Shown: positions 37,131 to 50,181, numbered from the stretch's first letter. The stretch is DNA of 64,000 bases from Axinella damicornis (GCA_963931865.1 OZ007513.1:13095894-13159893), one strand, 5' to 3'. Translations and numbers: made by a program. Notes: a model not told the origin generated them from the letters alone.

Positions 37131-38174
37131 AGCTGGATAAACTTATACGATGCAATTGTACTAATAGAACCAGAGGAGGTTGGACACATGTCAGACAACA
37201 CGTGATTTATGTAAACAATGTTAATTGGAGCATCAATAATGTTAATCAGAGCATAATTAAGTTGAAAATGATACCAAAGCTTTGCTGCATCTTTAAATGG
37301 TGAAACTTCCTAGATGTAAAAGTACCATACCTTGGATGCTTGAGGAGCCCTCATCATTGAGGACAGGGTCAACAGAGAAGTGTACTATGATGTAAAGCAC
37401 TGCTGCTTAGTTTTACGGCAATCTTTAATAATGTCCCCTGGAGGGCTGGAGATTTTGGGTTGCTGGACTTCAGTAATTAGGAGGCAGGAGAGCAGGAGCA
37501 ATCCTCACAGACCTTTGACCTCTGATGACATGTATCCTTAGTGGTGTGTACAGCTATAAATGTTTGGGTTTTCACACTCAGCGATTTTGCCGTAATGATG
37601 ACTAAGCATTCATGCAGTTGAAACGTCGACAGATATCTGAAGTTGCTTATTTCCTAAGCTAGCTATATCACACTCCAGAACTTTGTAAAATTTAATATAC
37701 CTCAAATGCTACATTAAAACTAGAGGCAAAAATTTTCTCCCAAAAATTAAAAAGGATTTAGTGATCACAACATAAGGAAGGAGCAATTGTGTTGCCCCGA
37801 GCAGTAGAATCCTCAACACATCCATCAAGGCAGCTCTCCTTTGCACGGTGATGACCTAGCTAGAGATTGTTCAATCAAACATTTTGGTTATAGCTACATC
37901 CATCTGACACATTACCAGAAAGCTACGCATTCCATGCAATCAAAAAACCTCACAAACTAGAAACAAAAAATTTTCTTACAGAAATTACAAATGATTTAGT
38001 GATGGCCACCCCGATTGACTCCCGAAAAAGCAAGGATCTAAATTTTTCAATGGGATGGGGCTGAGCCTGGTTAATGGCATTCCTTGTTTGTCTGCTAGGC
38101 TGTGAGGCTAGGCTGTGCACGCGTATGTGTTGAAATCACCATCCTTGGCAATTTAAAAGTCATGTTAGGACAGC

Positions 38175-38268
38175 TTAGCCTCGTTCCCAGGCCTTCTCAC
38201 CCCAGCGTTTGTCGCTTTCAGTACAAGTGACAAACGCTGGGGCTAGAAGGCCTGGGAACGAGGCTAAG
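38175..38268. mobile_element. TAGCC-family miniature foldback element
   Basis: 94-bp near-perfect hairpin with ends TAGCCTCG and CGAGGCTA and the 9-bp duplication AGGACAGCT on both sides (38166-38174, 38269-38277). Only TIR arms and a short loop remain. Confidence 0.88.
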
Positions 38269-38495
38269 GACAGCTATGTTGCATTTTGGTTTTTTGGGTG
38301 AATCCCATTATGAAGCCTTTCAGTGGTTTATTCCTCTGCAGTGTTTGTGGCATCAATCGAACTTGGTACCGAAATTTGGAATCCCAAACTTTATTTTCCC
38401 TCCGACAAATCTGATTTTCTCTTGTTATCAAGTATCGTCAATAGGAGGTACCTCAGAATGAATTTGCAGAGCTCAAGCGCTAGGGCATCTTCCCT

Positions 38496-38945
38496 CATAA
38501 GTAACTTGTCAAGGGTAGTTAATTAATTCTTGCCTGTGTGATAGCTCTGTGTGGTTTTGGCTGCAAGTTTGTGTTGTCTTTTGTTTAGTTGTGGTCACAT
38601 TGCTCTGGTGGATCAGTGGCAAATCTGCAAAAGTTTTCTTTCAGGCTACGGGAGACTCGTGCTCATGGCTGTGCGAAGTGTGTGTACCAGAAGCGTATGC
38701 TGAATTGTTGTAACCAAACTCATAAGTAACTTGTCAAGGGTAGTTAATTAATTCTTGCCTGTGTGATAGCTCTGTGTGGTTTTGGCTGCAAGTTTGTGTT
38801 GTCTTTTGTTTAGTTGTGGTCACATCGCTCTGGTGGATCAGTGGCAAATCTGCAAAAGTTTTCTTTCAGGCTACGGGAGACTCGTGCTCATGGCTGTGCG
38901 AAGTGTGTGTACCAGAAGCGTATGCTGAATTGTTGTAACCAAACT
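38496..38945. repeat. 225-bp tandem duplication
   Basis: Two adjacent 225-bp copies (38496-38720, 38721-38945), nearly identical; the clear difference is CACATTGCTC versus CACATCGCTC. Unit begins CATAAGTAACTTGTCAAGG. Confidence 0.85.
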
Positions 38946-41214
38946 AATTGAAAGGCTGGAACTGCAATGGAATTGGACCACGTAAACGGTGTTAGAATTG
39001 TCATGAAGGGCACATAGCTATATAAAAGGCATGGTGCAAACATATCTGCTGTGTCGCTCAAGAATAGGGCTAATGCCGCTTTTCTTGTGAACTGAATTGC
39101 TCATCTTGGAATGGCTTTTCAGTGTAGCTATTCTTTAATGCTTCCATCGGGCCCTGAAGCTTGTGACAGCACACCTCCAGCACCAGGATCAAGCTGCTGA
39201 CACTCTTCATTTTTGTTAATAGTCAGTTTATAGTCAGTTGGGAGAACTGAGTGAGAACTATGCATGTTGACTAAGGTCCGTACTCTATGTCAAGCATGAT
39301 CTGTTGTACTGTTGATTTCCATGTGTGAGAAACAGGATGTTCAAATAACCCATCTGACATGCCTACGGCGACTATCCCATGACCTCGAGCAGCTCGTACC
39401 TGAAACATCTGATCACTGTTGTGAATGTGTACGTCTAAAATGTAGCTATAAACAGTTATAATACAGTCCAACATAAATGATTGTGCATTAATTGTAATGG
39501 GGGGACAGCATAGCCTTTGTGGCAATGGTGGTGCTCATGCATGTTGTTGTTGCTTTGTGCAGTGCAGTGCAGTAATGCATGCTGCAGTTAAGATTGAGGA
39601 AGTCACACTAGCTGCAGCCTACGGCAACAGCAACTACTTAGCTTAACCAATCACAGCTACAGAGATGGAATATTAGGCAATTGTGGGCCCACACATCGTC
39701 ACAGATAGGCATGGTGTCATGCCCATCTGTGACTCTGAAGGAACCTTCGGGGATGGTGTTAGCTACTGACCCAGATAGTGATATCTGTGGCCTGTAGCTA
39801 AGCAGATTGAGTGTAAAGTGACCAATCAACTTAGCAGATTGATTTTCCCAGTTGTTGACAACAAGCTAATGGCTGTACCGGTAAGGACAGAAGGACAAAT
39901 GGTAGTCATGAAGTGAACACCCAATTATCTACAACGAAAAAACTGTTGCTAATAGAGGTAAACATGAAAAAACTGTTGCTAATAGAGGTAAACATGAAAA
40001 AACTGTTGCTAATAGAGGTAAACACTTGGTCCAACAAGACATATACAAGTTTAAACACTGTTGAGGTTAGGAAGATTGATACGAAAACAACATACAGGAC
40101 ATAATAACATCAATTTAATAGCTAAGTACAGTCACTGTGTACAACTTTAGCAACCCTCATGCTTTCCTGGCATCAACATCCTCTATAGTGTGTGATGCAA
40201 AATATAACAGGGCCATAGACAGGTGCTGCTGGTCCTGGTACTAGTGAAATGGCTGGCTTGGAGACGATCTTGTGGGTCAAGAAGATGAAATCTGTGTGGC
40301 TATCTAGCTACCACTTACAAATTCTGCTTTTGCTACTACAATTCATAAGAGCCTCAAAGGCCAGTTCAGTGCTCTAGTCCATGAGCCCGGATCACTGATT
40401 ACGGTGGAAATACAAACACCTGTGAGGCCAAAAGGCATAATAGCTACATGTGTTCAACTAGACACGCTGTCAATGTATGCCCAACTGCCTTGGAAGAAGA
40501 AAGGTGGCACAGCATCTTGGATGGCTGCTGCTGGAGCGCTTGAGAGCGGTGATTCGGAACTTGAACCACGCCTCCAATTATTGCGCGGTCACGCGCGCGT
40601 ATCATTGCTTGCCCGCCACCTTAAGTTACTGTTGAAATTGTGCACAGTTTCCCTAGCCTATAGAGACTTCTGGCCATGAAGTATATTTCAGTACGGAGGT
40701 GCCAGAGCCGATAGAAAACTTACAGTTCGCGTCTGGAATACTTAGGCAATATTGGCTTAGCTACACAAAATTGCCTCTAAGCACGCGTAGAACTATGCAT
40801 GCCATTCCCTACATCACTGACACTTTGTGCAATGTGTTGCTATAATAGAATGTACACCAAAATGACAAATTTGACAAATTTTACAACAGAGAACTGCTGC
40901 TAATGAAGTCACTGATTTAAAGGAACTTTGTGTGATGTGGAAAAATTACAATTTCAACAACTGAAACTGTTACTAATGAAGTTTGCACTTCCCTCAACAT
41001 GATCTTACAAGTTGAAAATGATATTCTTAACTGTACACCTGCATGACGGTGAAGAACGTGGAGGGAGAGAAAGCCTGTTTTTTTTTAGGCTAGGGCATGG
41101 TAGGCGAAATGATACACCTTTGTAGGCAAACTGGCATGTGTAGGCGAATTGTGAACAATCAACAGCACCAAGTTTCATTGCTTTAGCTCTAGCCATCGGA
41201 CCAACCAGATATTG

Positions 41215-41590
41215 CTTCCCGCACTGCCACAACCTTGCATGGGGACTTGCTAATCTCCCTAGCCTATATAGATATGGCACACCTGCACTGCCACAACGGC
41301 TTGGGGCCTTGCTAATCTTACCTGCACTGCCACAACCTTGGGGCCTTGGTAGATATGGCACACCTGCACTGCCACAACGGCTTGGGGCCTTGCTAATCTC
41401 ACCTGCACTGCCACAACCTTGGGGCCTTGCTAATCTCACCTGCACTGCCCCACAACCGCTTGGGGCCTTGCTAATCTCCCTAGCCTATACAGATATGGAA
41501 CACCTGCACTGCCACGACGGCTTGGGGCCTTGCCAATCTCACCTGCACTGCCACAACCAATTGGGGCTGCTAATCTCCCTAGCCTTGTGC
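41215..41590. repeat. Tandem repeat of CACCTGCACTGCCACAACC units
   Basis: Irregular array of two alternating unit types: CTTGGGGCCTTGCTAATCTC with CACCTGCACTGCCACAAC, and a longer one with AGATATGG. Confidence 0.85.
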
Positions 41591-42009
41591 TCATCCAGTG
41601 TATTTCGATTGCAGGGAGTGAATTTTAGGTAGCTACACCATCTGAGATCATTTCAGCAATCTTAGGATGAACTCCAATAATTTACTGCCAAGCCTAAACC
41701 AACGTTTCTCAAGGAAAGAGTGACTGGTAGGTTACAACACATGTTGATTGTGATGCAGGTAGCTATATAGCTACAATGTGGCAGGTGCAGTGTAGCTAGG
41801 TGCGTGCCTTGGAAGGAAGGCATCATCATCATCTGTGTTCCGTGCTGGTGCACAGCATTCCTGGTTGACAGTTTGTAATTCTCACTTGGACCTAGCTGTG
41901 TGCAAGTGGCAAGTCCTCCTAATATGTACTGAACTCTGAGGTGCTGGAGAAATGCTGTCTGGCTCTGCTATCACTGTAGCAATTGGCCCCCAGGACAATC
42001 AAAATGATC

Positions 42010-43640
42010 AATACGTGTGTGCATGCAGCAACTGCTGCAGGATCATGTGATGTGTAGCTACATGTGTGCATGCAGCAACTGCTACAGGATCATGTGATCT
42101 GTACGTGTGTGCATGCAGCAACTGCTGCAGGATCATGTGATCAGTATGTGTGTGCATGCAGCAACTGCTGCAGGATCATGTGATCAGTACGTGTGTGCAT
42201 GCAGCAACTGCTGCAGGATCATGTGATCTGTACGTGTGTGCATGCAGCAACTGCTGCAGGATCATGTGATCAGTACATGTGTGCATGCAGCAACTGCTGC
42301 AGGATCATGTGATCAGTACGTGTGTGCATGCAGCAACTGCTGCAGGATCATGTGATCAGTACGTGTGTGCATGCAGCAACTGCTGCAGGATCATGTGATC
42401 TGTACGTGTGTGCATGCAGCAACTGCTGCAGGATCATGTGATCAGTACGTGTGTGCATGCAGCAACTGCTGCAGGATCATGTGATCAGTACGTGTGTGCA
42501 TGCAGCAACTCCTGCAGGATCATGTGATCTGTACGTGTGTGCATGCAGCAACTGCTGCAGGATCGTGTGATCTGTACGTGTGTGCATGCAGCAACTGCTG
42601 CAGGATCGTGTGATCTGTACATGTGTGCATGCAGCAACTGCTGCAGGATCGTGTGATCTGTACGTGTGTGCATGCAGCAACTGCTGCAGGATCGTGTGAT
42701 CTGTACGTGTGTGCATGCAGCAACTGCTGCAGGATCATGTGATCTGTACGTGTGTGCATGCAGCAACTGCTGCAGGATCATGTGATCTGTACGTGTGTGC
42801 ATGCAGCAACTGCTGCAGGATCATGTGATCTGTACGTGTGTGCATGCAGCAACTGCTGCAGGATCATGTGATCAGTACGTGTGTGCATGCAGCAACTGCT
42901 GCAGGATCATGTGATCAGTACGTGTGTGCATGCAGCAACTGCTGCAGGATCATGTGATCTGTACGTTTGTGCATGCAGCAACTGCTGCAGGATCATGTGA
43001 TCAGTACGTGTGTGCATGCAGCAACTGCTGCAGGATCATGTGATCTGTACGTGTGTGCATGCAGCAACTGCTGCAGGATCATGTGATCTGTACGTGTGTG
43101 CATGCAGCAACTGCTGCAGGATCATGTGATCTGTACGTGTGTGCATGCAGCAACTGCTGCAGGATCATGTGATCAGTACGTGTGTGCATGCAGCAACTGC
43201 TGCAGGATCATGTGATCAGTACGTGTGTGCATGCAGCAACTGCTGCAGGATCATGTGATCAGTACGTGTGTGCATGCAGCAACTGCTGCAGGATCATGTG
43301 ATCAGTACGTGTGTGCATGCAGCAACTGCTGCAGGATCATGTGATCTGTACGTGTGTGCATGCAGCAACTGCTGCAGGATCATGTGATCTGTACGTGTGT
43401 GCATGCAGCAACTGCTGCAGGATCATGTGATCTGTACGTGTGTGCATGCAGCAACTGCTGCAGGATCATGTGATCAGTACGTGTGTGCATGCAGCAACTG
43501 CTGCAGGATCATGTGATCAGTACGTGTGTGCATGCAGCAACTGCTGCAGGATCATGTGATCAGTACGTGTGTGCATGCAGCAACTGCTGCAGGATCATGT
43601 GATCAGTACGTGTGTGCATGCAGCAACTGCTGCAGTGATC
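42010..43640. repeat. 43-bp satellite array, about 38 copies
   Basis: Unit of 43 bp contains TGCATGCAGCAACTGCTGCA then GGATCATGTGATC, so three near-palindromes per unit. Copies differ mainly at two sites (AGT/TGT after GATC; ATC/GTC). Frames open on the minus strand are a by-product, not a gene. Confidence 0.95.
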
Positions 43641-44206
43641 TTGAGGGCCAATATTATGGTGCATATCCCGCGCACTCATGCAAGTATTGATAACTACGTA
43701 CTTTGTTGCATGGTGACGACGGTGTCAATATGTCATACCAGCATTGTGGTCAGTGCCATGTATATTATTACATATTGGCATAGTGGTACCTTTGAACTTG
43801 TAGGGTATCATGCAATATAACAGCATGTTGCTAAGGCAGCCAACAGATGATATTACTTGCCACATTTCATTCTGTAGCCAACTGGACGACACTACATCCA
43901 GTTTTACTTGCACATATTTTGTTATGCGATGTACAGCACTCGTTCACGGTACTCATTATTAGCTAGCTTGAATGAGATAGCATTCCTCTCACTGACATTT
44001 TTGTGCCTACAGCATCTGCAATATCCATATCAGCAAACAGGTCATATAACCATGTACTAAGTTCAGCCAAATCAAATCATAAGTTCAGCAGAGAAAACAA
44101 TATGCTCAGCAAATGAGCAGGGGGACTAGCTACACACATGTCCTAGTTAGTCCTCTAAAGGCTACAAAACTGCTTTAAGTTCACATCAAGTTCACTGTAC
44201 TGCGAT

Positions 44207-47200
44207 TCACTGATCGAAGTAAAGCTCAGGCCGCTGTGGTGCTGTGAGGAGAGAGGGGGAGAACAAGATTTATGACATTCAATACGTGCAGTTCTGCGTA
44301 TACTAGATATAGCCTATGGCTGTGCAGTAATTAATATGTGATCAAGGAACTTTTGTGTACCAGTTTGCTGGAAGATCACATAGCTACTAGCTATAGCTAC
44401 TGATGTCATCTTCCAAGAAGAACAATTAGCTAAAGTGTTGACCAGTGGAAATTTAAACCATGACCAAGGCAACCTTTCCAGTTTGCAATCACAATATAGC
44501 ACAAGAATTTTCAGTACCAAACATGCAGCATGAAAGACTTATGCACACCCTAGCTACCACTGTGTTCTTACGGTAGCAGCCAACTGCGGTGATGTCATCA
44601 CAGCAGGTGTGGAAGTAGTAGCAGGTGGTATCACAGTAGCAGCCGGAGGCAGCCTTGCAGTCTCCCTCAGTACAGCACCCAGTGTGGCCAGCTGCAGCAC
44701 AGCCCTGATAGGTGGCATCAGCCTTAGTTTCATCCTGGTCCGACTGGATAGCTCCTCCACGTCCGCGTCCGCGTCCACGTCCACGTTTCCGGGATGCTGG
44801 ATGGACAAACACAATGGAGCTAGCCCCTTTGACAGGAGAAATGACAACATCAGCTTAGCTATACTATCCATACTAATTTGATGAATGCCATAGCTATCCC
44901 CACTGTGCTGATGTGATGAGCAGTGACGCAGCTGTGCTTCCGACTTACGTCTCCTCCTGCTGGTGCAACCAATTGCACTGATATCTGAGCAGCAGTTGTT
45001 GTAGTGATGGCAAGCGGAGTCACAATAACATCTTCCTGCAGAAACGTAGCAGTTGCTGCCTGTGCAGCACCCACTGGTGAACCCTGCGGCAGCACACGTG
45101 GTTGGGGCTGCAAAGGGTTGTAGAAGGTAAGAGTGTAATGTACGTTGCCATTTGTTTTAAAGGAATTTGTAGATTTGCTTTAAGTAGCTGGTATATACAC
45201 CCCTTCTGTGGTAGCTATAAGCCCCTTTTGCAAGTAATTCATGTTATAAAAGTAGCTAGCTACTAGAAAGGGAAGATTTGGTTTCGCCTTTACTCTTCAG
45301 AGAACACTTTCATGTGGTTTAAAGTGCTCAGTCCAATGTGTCAAGTTGAATGGTTTCTCAGTCTGTTTAAGGTGATCACAACCTACCCGGCAAAATTAAT
45401 GATTCAACTGTGGTGTGCTGTTTCTGCTGTAATAGCTACACCACAGATGGCAGATCAAGTTAATGCTGTACACCAGCAATCAATCAAGATTTTAACTGTG
45501 TGTTTGTGTGTGTGTCTGTGTGTGTAACGGAAGTGGGATGTTCGTGGGGCGGGACTAGACTAGTGACACGCGACCTTCGTACTTCAATTTACTGAACCTC
45601 GAACTCTGCGAAGAATGTTGGGCTGGAACAGCTGGAGCTGGGGCTACAAGCGGATGCAATTGGGGAGCAGCAGTCAATCAAAAAAAAACAACCCAAAAAA
45701 CCAAAAAAAAACAGAAAAAGCAATCGGAGAGCAGCAGTTGAAGCGGACGCAATCGGGGAGCAGCAGCTGGAGTGAACGCAGTTGGGGAGCAGTTGAAGCA
45801 GACACAATCACTAGTGCCTTCGGGGAGCAGCAGCTGAAGTGGATGCAAATGGGGAACAGTTGAAACAGACGCAATCACTAGTGCCTTCGGGGAGTAGCAG
45901 CTGAAGTGGATGCAAATGGGGAGCAGCAGTTGAAGCGGATCAATGCAATCCGGGGAGCAGCAGCTCTGCACAGAGAGCTGTCCGGCGCCGGATTACTCAA
46001 GTAGGCGAATGAGGGGCAAGTAGCTGAGCGAGCGAAGCGAGCGAAGCTACTTGTAGGTACAAAGTGGACACCGAACTTGACTTACTGGCTGCCATATGCA
46101 TTGTTTACCTAGAGTAGCTCACTACTTGCAGCCATGAATCCAACTAGCTAGTTGGCTCAGGTACATTTATCCAGGTACTAAGTCTACCGCTCAAATGGGT
46201 ATAATGTCATAATAATATTATATGATATCTTGGCTGCATTACGTAAGTCTTCACCTACTCCCCGATTTACCTATAAGTTCCAGACTTACCTTGAGGGCAC
46301 ACTGTGTCAATGTCTGGGCAGCAATTTCCATACTGGCGGCAACTGAAGTCGCACCAACAGTTGCCTGCACTGACGTAGCAGGCACTGCCTGGCTGGTTGC
46401 AGCACCCACTGAACCCGGCAGCTGTACATGTGGTAGGTGCAGGATTAGGATTGTGGTCTAACCAGTTGTAAAACTCTTGGAGTGTTGGTTCATAGGGTCC
46501 AGCAAGACGCATATCATCAGGGGATGGATTCTGGTTGGGTCGAGCTTCGTTAAGGACCACGCCCATTCCTTCCACTGCGTGGTTCTCCACGTGACAGTGC
46601 ATGAACCAGACGCCAGGGTTGTCAGCTACCATTGCGATCACAGCATAGCCACCAGCGGGAGCCATGATGGTGTCTTTACGAGGAGTACGTGGATCAATCT
46701 TTCCAGAGGCTGTGGGTGGATATTGGTACTCTCTTCCAGGAGCCCAACTTGCGGTCGTACAGACATAATCATTTGGGTCATCCGGTGCTCCTGTAATAGG
46801 ATTCGTTACGTAACCACACCTGGGTTTATTTGGAGGACGATTGCACACAAGGTCATCAGAAAAGCAATTGACAAAACCAGTGGTGGAGTCAATAGGTGGT
46901 AGTCCGATTTTCAACACCCAGAAACTGTGTCCGTGCATGTGCACTGGGTGGCTGAATGTACCGTGTGGTCCAGCTACCGTGTACACCATCTGATAGGATT
47001 TTTGGTAATCAAGACCTCTCACATGGACACAAGAACAATTTGGATTGTAGACCGTCAGTCTCACACCGTTGCATATGTTGGGATTGTCAAGTTCCTTACA
47101 GAGTTCTTCATTAACCAACTGTTGGTAAGCTTCCTCACTTCCAGTCAACGCAGGAGGGACTGATGGAAAGAGTGTGCGGCGGCCATTAACAGAACTCAGA

Positions 47201-48783
47201 GCTCCCACACCTTCAGTCCCAAACTGGAAAAAGATCTCTTCATCAGGGGTAACCTTTGGAAGTAAGCTTTCGTCGGTGGGGATGATAAGCCGAAGGGAAT
47301 CTACATATATACAGGACAGTTTGTATGAGCTGTGTATGTTCCATGGACAGTTCATTACTTTACAGGGTTTAGATGTGGTACAGGTGGAGTTGACAGGGAT
47401 AGAGTTTTCCTTGATGCGCACATAATCTGCTGAAGTTGGTAGTGTAGACCCTGCTACGTTATAGTGGAGTATTGATTCAGCTGCACGGTCTAGAAGCAGG
47501 CGGTAGGGAGCTGGTTCAGTTGGGGTGGTATTCTCCTCAACGTCAATTTCTTGTGCCTCACTTCGCATCCAGAAGTCATTCTTACTCGGGCTAGCCTTGG
47601 TGATGAGTAGGAAGTCGTATCGCTCTCCTGACTGAAGGGCAATATAGTCCACAGGCACAGGGTCAACCCAGTAACCATCTGTCCCCACAACCCAGAGCTG
47701 ATGCTCATCTATTGAGAACCGGAAGACATAGTTGTTGATGGCTCCTATCAGACGGAAGCGGTACACTTGGCCTGGGTCTACACTGAAAATATGAAGACGT
47801 GATTTTAGATATGGAATGTCATTAGAGGGATGTTTGCCTTTTCCATTGATCAGTGCAGACCAGAATGGATAATTTCCAGCCTCTTTTCCGTCTGGTCCAA
47901 TTGTGAAAGGTTCTGGGTTATCCTCAGGGCCTGGAGGACTGAGACCAGAATTGCTGTAGAACCAGATGGCACTTTCTAGCAATGAGTAAGCATCTATTGC
48001 TGGTTCTCGATACCAGTCCGCTATGGAGATTGTATGTTCAGCTGGTTTGTCCTGGTACTGCCTCAGCTCAGTGGGCAGGGCCTGCCTAATCTGATTTACA
48101 ACGGCTGGTCTCTCTCTGACGATCAGTGCTCCAAACAGACCATCTGATCGTTGGACTCCAGTGTGAGAGTGGTACCAGTGGGTACCGGAGGGGCTCGCCT
48201 TGAAGATGTAGCGGAAAGACTTCTGTGGATCAATTGCATGTTGTGTAATGTGGTGGACGCCGTCCATAAAGTAGGTGTTGTACTGATACATGCCATGCCA
48301 GTGAATGGATGTGGTCTCCATTTGGAGGTCATTGTCCACGTTTGCTACAACAGTCTGGTCTGTCGATACGATCAACGATGGACCAGGGACCTGTCCATTC
48401 ACTCCAACAAAGGACTTGAAGGTACTCCCATCAAAGGTGTATGTTGGGGTACACTCACTGAGATCTTCTTCGGCTGCATTAGGACAAAAGGGATGACCTG
48501 GCCCGGGGTGTCCAACCAGCTTGCCCTCGTCATCAAAGTAGTAAATACGTGCTGTGTTAATTAGTTCACCGTATTGAGAATCAACGTAGTATCGGGCAAA
48601 GCTGTGGAACAGTGCAATCGATATGTTGAAGACACACACGTCAGCGTCTTGGCGACATTCGCAGGCTGTTGTCGTTGCAGTGCATGGAACATTGTGAATA
48701 TCGAGGGTGGATACGTCAACTGCAGCTGAGACCCAAGCAGTTGGGAGGAGGAGGGCGAGGAGGAGGAGGAAGGTAGGAGCCAT
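44207..48783 (-). CDS. Secreted laccase-like multicopper oxidase with three C-terminal Cys-rich (somatomedin-B-like) domains
   Basis: Predicted copper enzyme that oxidises phenols, amines or metal ions with reduction of O2 to water, outside the cell. Exons 48783-46290, 45107-44949, 44796-44572 and 44241-44207 total 2913 bp (970 residues, stop TGA 44209-44207). Met1 starts a signal peptide (MAPTFLLLLALLLPTAW); in-frame ATGs upstream lack one. All four copper motifs are present: HWHG (about 161), HWYHSHTG (about 203), HPVHMHGH (about 608) and HCHVENHAVEGM (about 725), with Met as likely axial type-1 ligand. The oxidase lies in one intronless exon. Three Cys-rich modules follow, of the form C(n)GCC(n)C(n)CxCDxxC(n)CC(n)C. 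Module 1 ends the first exon; modules 2 and 3 each have their own exon and all introns are phase 1. An Arg-Gly run (RGRGRGRGG) precedes module 3. The Cys pattern resembles somatomedin B with two extra cysteines. Confidence 0.9.
45486..46052 (-). repeat. Dispersed 0.55-kb repeat, copy 2 (inverted)
   Basis: Same end-to-end structure as 31039-31592 in reverse orientation, 567 bp. It lies in the first intron of the oxidase gene. A/C-rich slippage tracts occur near 45680-45715. Confidence 0.75.
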
Positions 48784-50135
48784 GGTCACTGCTACACTTC
48801 TGTGGGCAGACAAAGGGTTTGTGCTGTTCATTGCATAATCACTTATTAAAATGTTACTGTCGAGGTGAGGCATCAACTCTATAGCAACAGCTAATGTGCG
48901 GTAAATGCCCCCAGTGTTTGGGGATCGATGGAGTTCATGTACCCCAAATAGCCATACTTAGCTATGTACAATGGACTTTCATTGTACATGGGAGGTAGGT
49001 TCAGATTCAATTGTGCAACATACAAAATGGACCAGGATTGATTATTCCTCATGCACACACCCTCTTTTTGGAAATCACCCCAAAATGTTCCACCACAGTT
49101 CCACCTGAAATTTCCTATAGCTACTGTGAGCATTTTATGGATCATCACTGGCCCACAGCAACCGTACCGTTATACAGAAGCTGACCAAACTGTTATATAG
49201 CTAACTAAGTGAACTCTGAATCTAAACCCGCCCTCCCAGTGTTTTCATGTCATGAAAGACATTGTCTTATTTTTAACTTGCTTGGCTTCCCTTGGGACGA
49301 CTTCATTTGCTCCTTAGTTCAGCAAAGCAAACTGCTGTCAAAAACATTGGTAGCTAAGCGGTGCTTGCCAACCACTAAACAAGAAGTGCCCAGTAGAGCA
49401 CTTATCCTGTGCATTGTTTACCCCGTGCGCTGTTTGTATGGAGCAGCACTCGATGCTCCGTCTGTGCTATGCCGACATCATAAATATAAACTACATTGAA
49501 TCGAGTGCACCTATATAATTTGGACAGAGAGCATAATCCTTACTTTTCACAGCTCTTCATACGACTGTTTCTGAGGTAGCTATACCTACAAGTTTATTTG
49601 TAACTTAGCTATAAAAGGCTGAAAGTGTTCCTATTTCACCCAAACTGCTTGTTTTTGTGTGCACTGCCTTCGTCTAGGAAAATCGATTCCTTCTATCTAC
49701 TAGTTTAAACTCAGCCATCTTACCGCACACAGCTTGAGCACAGCTGCCTCTATAATGACTATTTGAATTAACTGAAAACCATCTGTTTATTGTTTCATGA
49801 GACAGTTGCATTGTTTTTTTTCATTGTTATGTTCATTTAGGCCCATCCATGTTCATATTAGCTTATAGCTATATATTTCACGGGCCTTGTATTGTGTTTA
49901 TGTATACTATTATTAAAAAAGCAACAAGCTATCAACAGGATGTTGGTTGCACTATACGGCACAGACCAACATAGAAGCTTCTGCTAGAACCCCTTTCCCA
50001 TACAAACATGCTTGTTTGTATTCTGGCAGTTCATTTTTTATTAGGACCATCAGAACTACCAATATTATGTTTCTTGCGAAACTTGCCAAATCATGAATAG
50101 CAAATGCTTTGCACCTCTATTAAACGATCTAAAGG
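48784..50135. other. Upstream region of the oxidase gene, no gene seen
   Basis: About 1.35 kb of AT-rich sequence with no convincing exon. It should hold the oxidase promoter; I could not identify a core element. Confidence 0.4.
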
Positions 50136-50150
50136 CAGGGGCAGCGGCAC

Positions 50151-50181
<31 letters not shown>

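Noticed and set aside
42477..42802. Minus-strand frames with repeated Cys/His
   Set aside because: By-product of the 43-bp satellite, which is open because 3 units equal 129 bp.
42010..43640. CRISPR-like array
   Set aside because: Units are contiguous with no unique spacers, and the setting is a nuclear animal genome.
46477..48564. Plus-strand frames opposite the oxidase
   Set aside because: Shadows of a strong minus-strand coding exon with all copper motifs.
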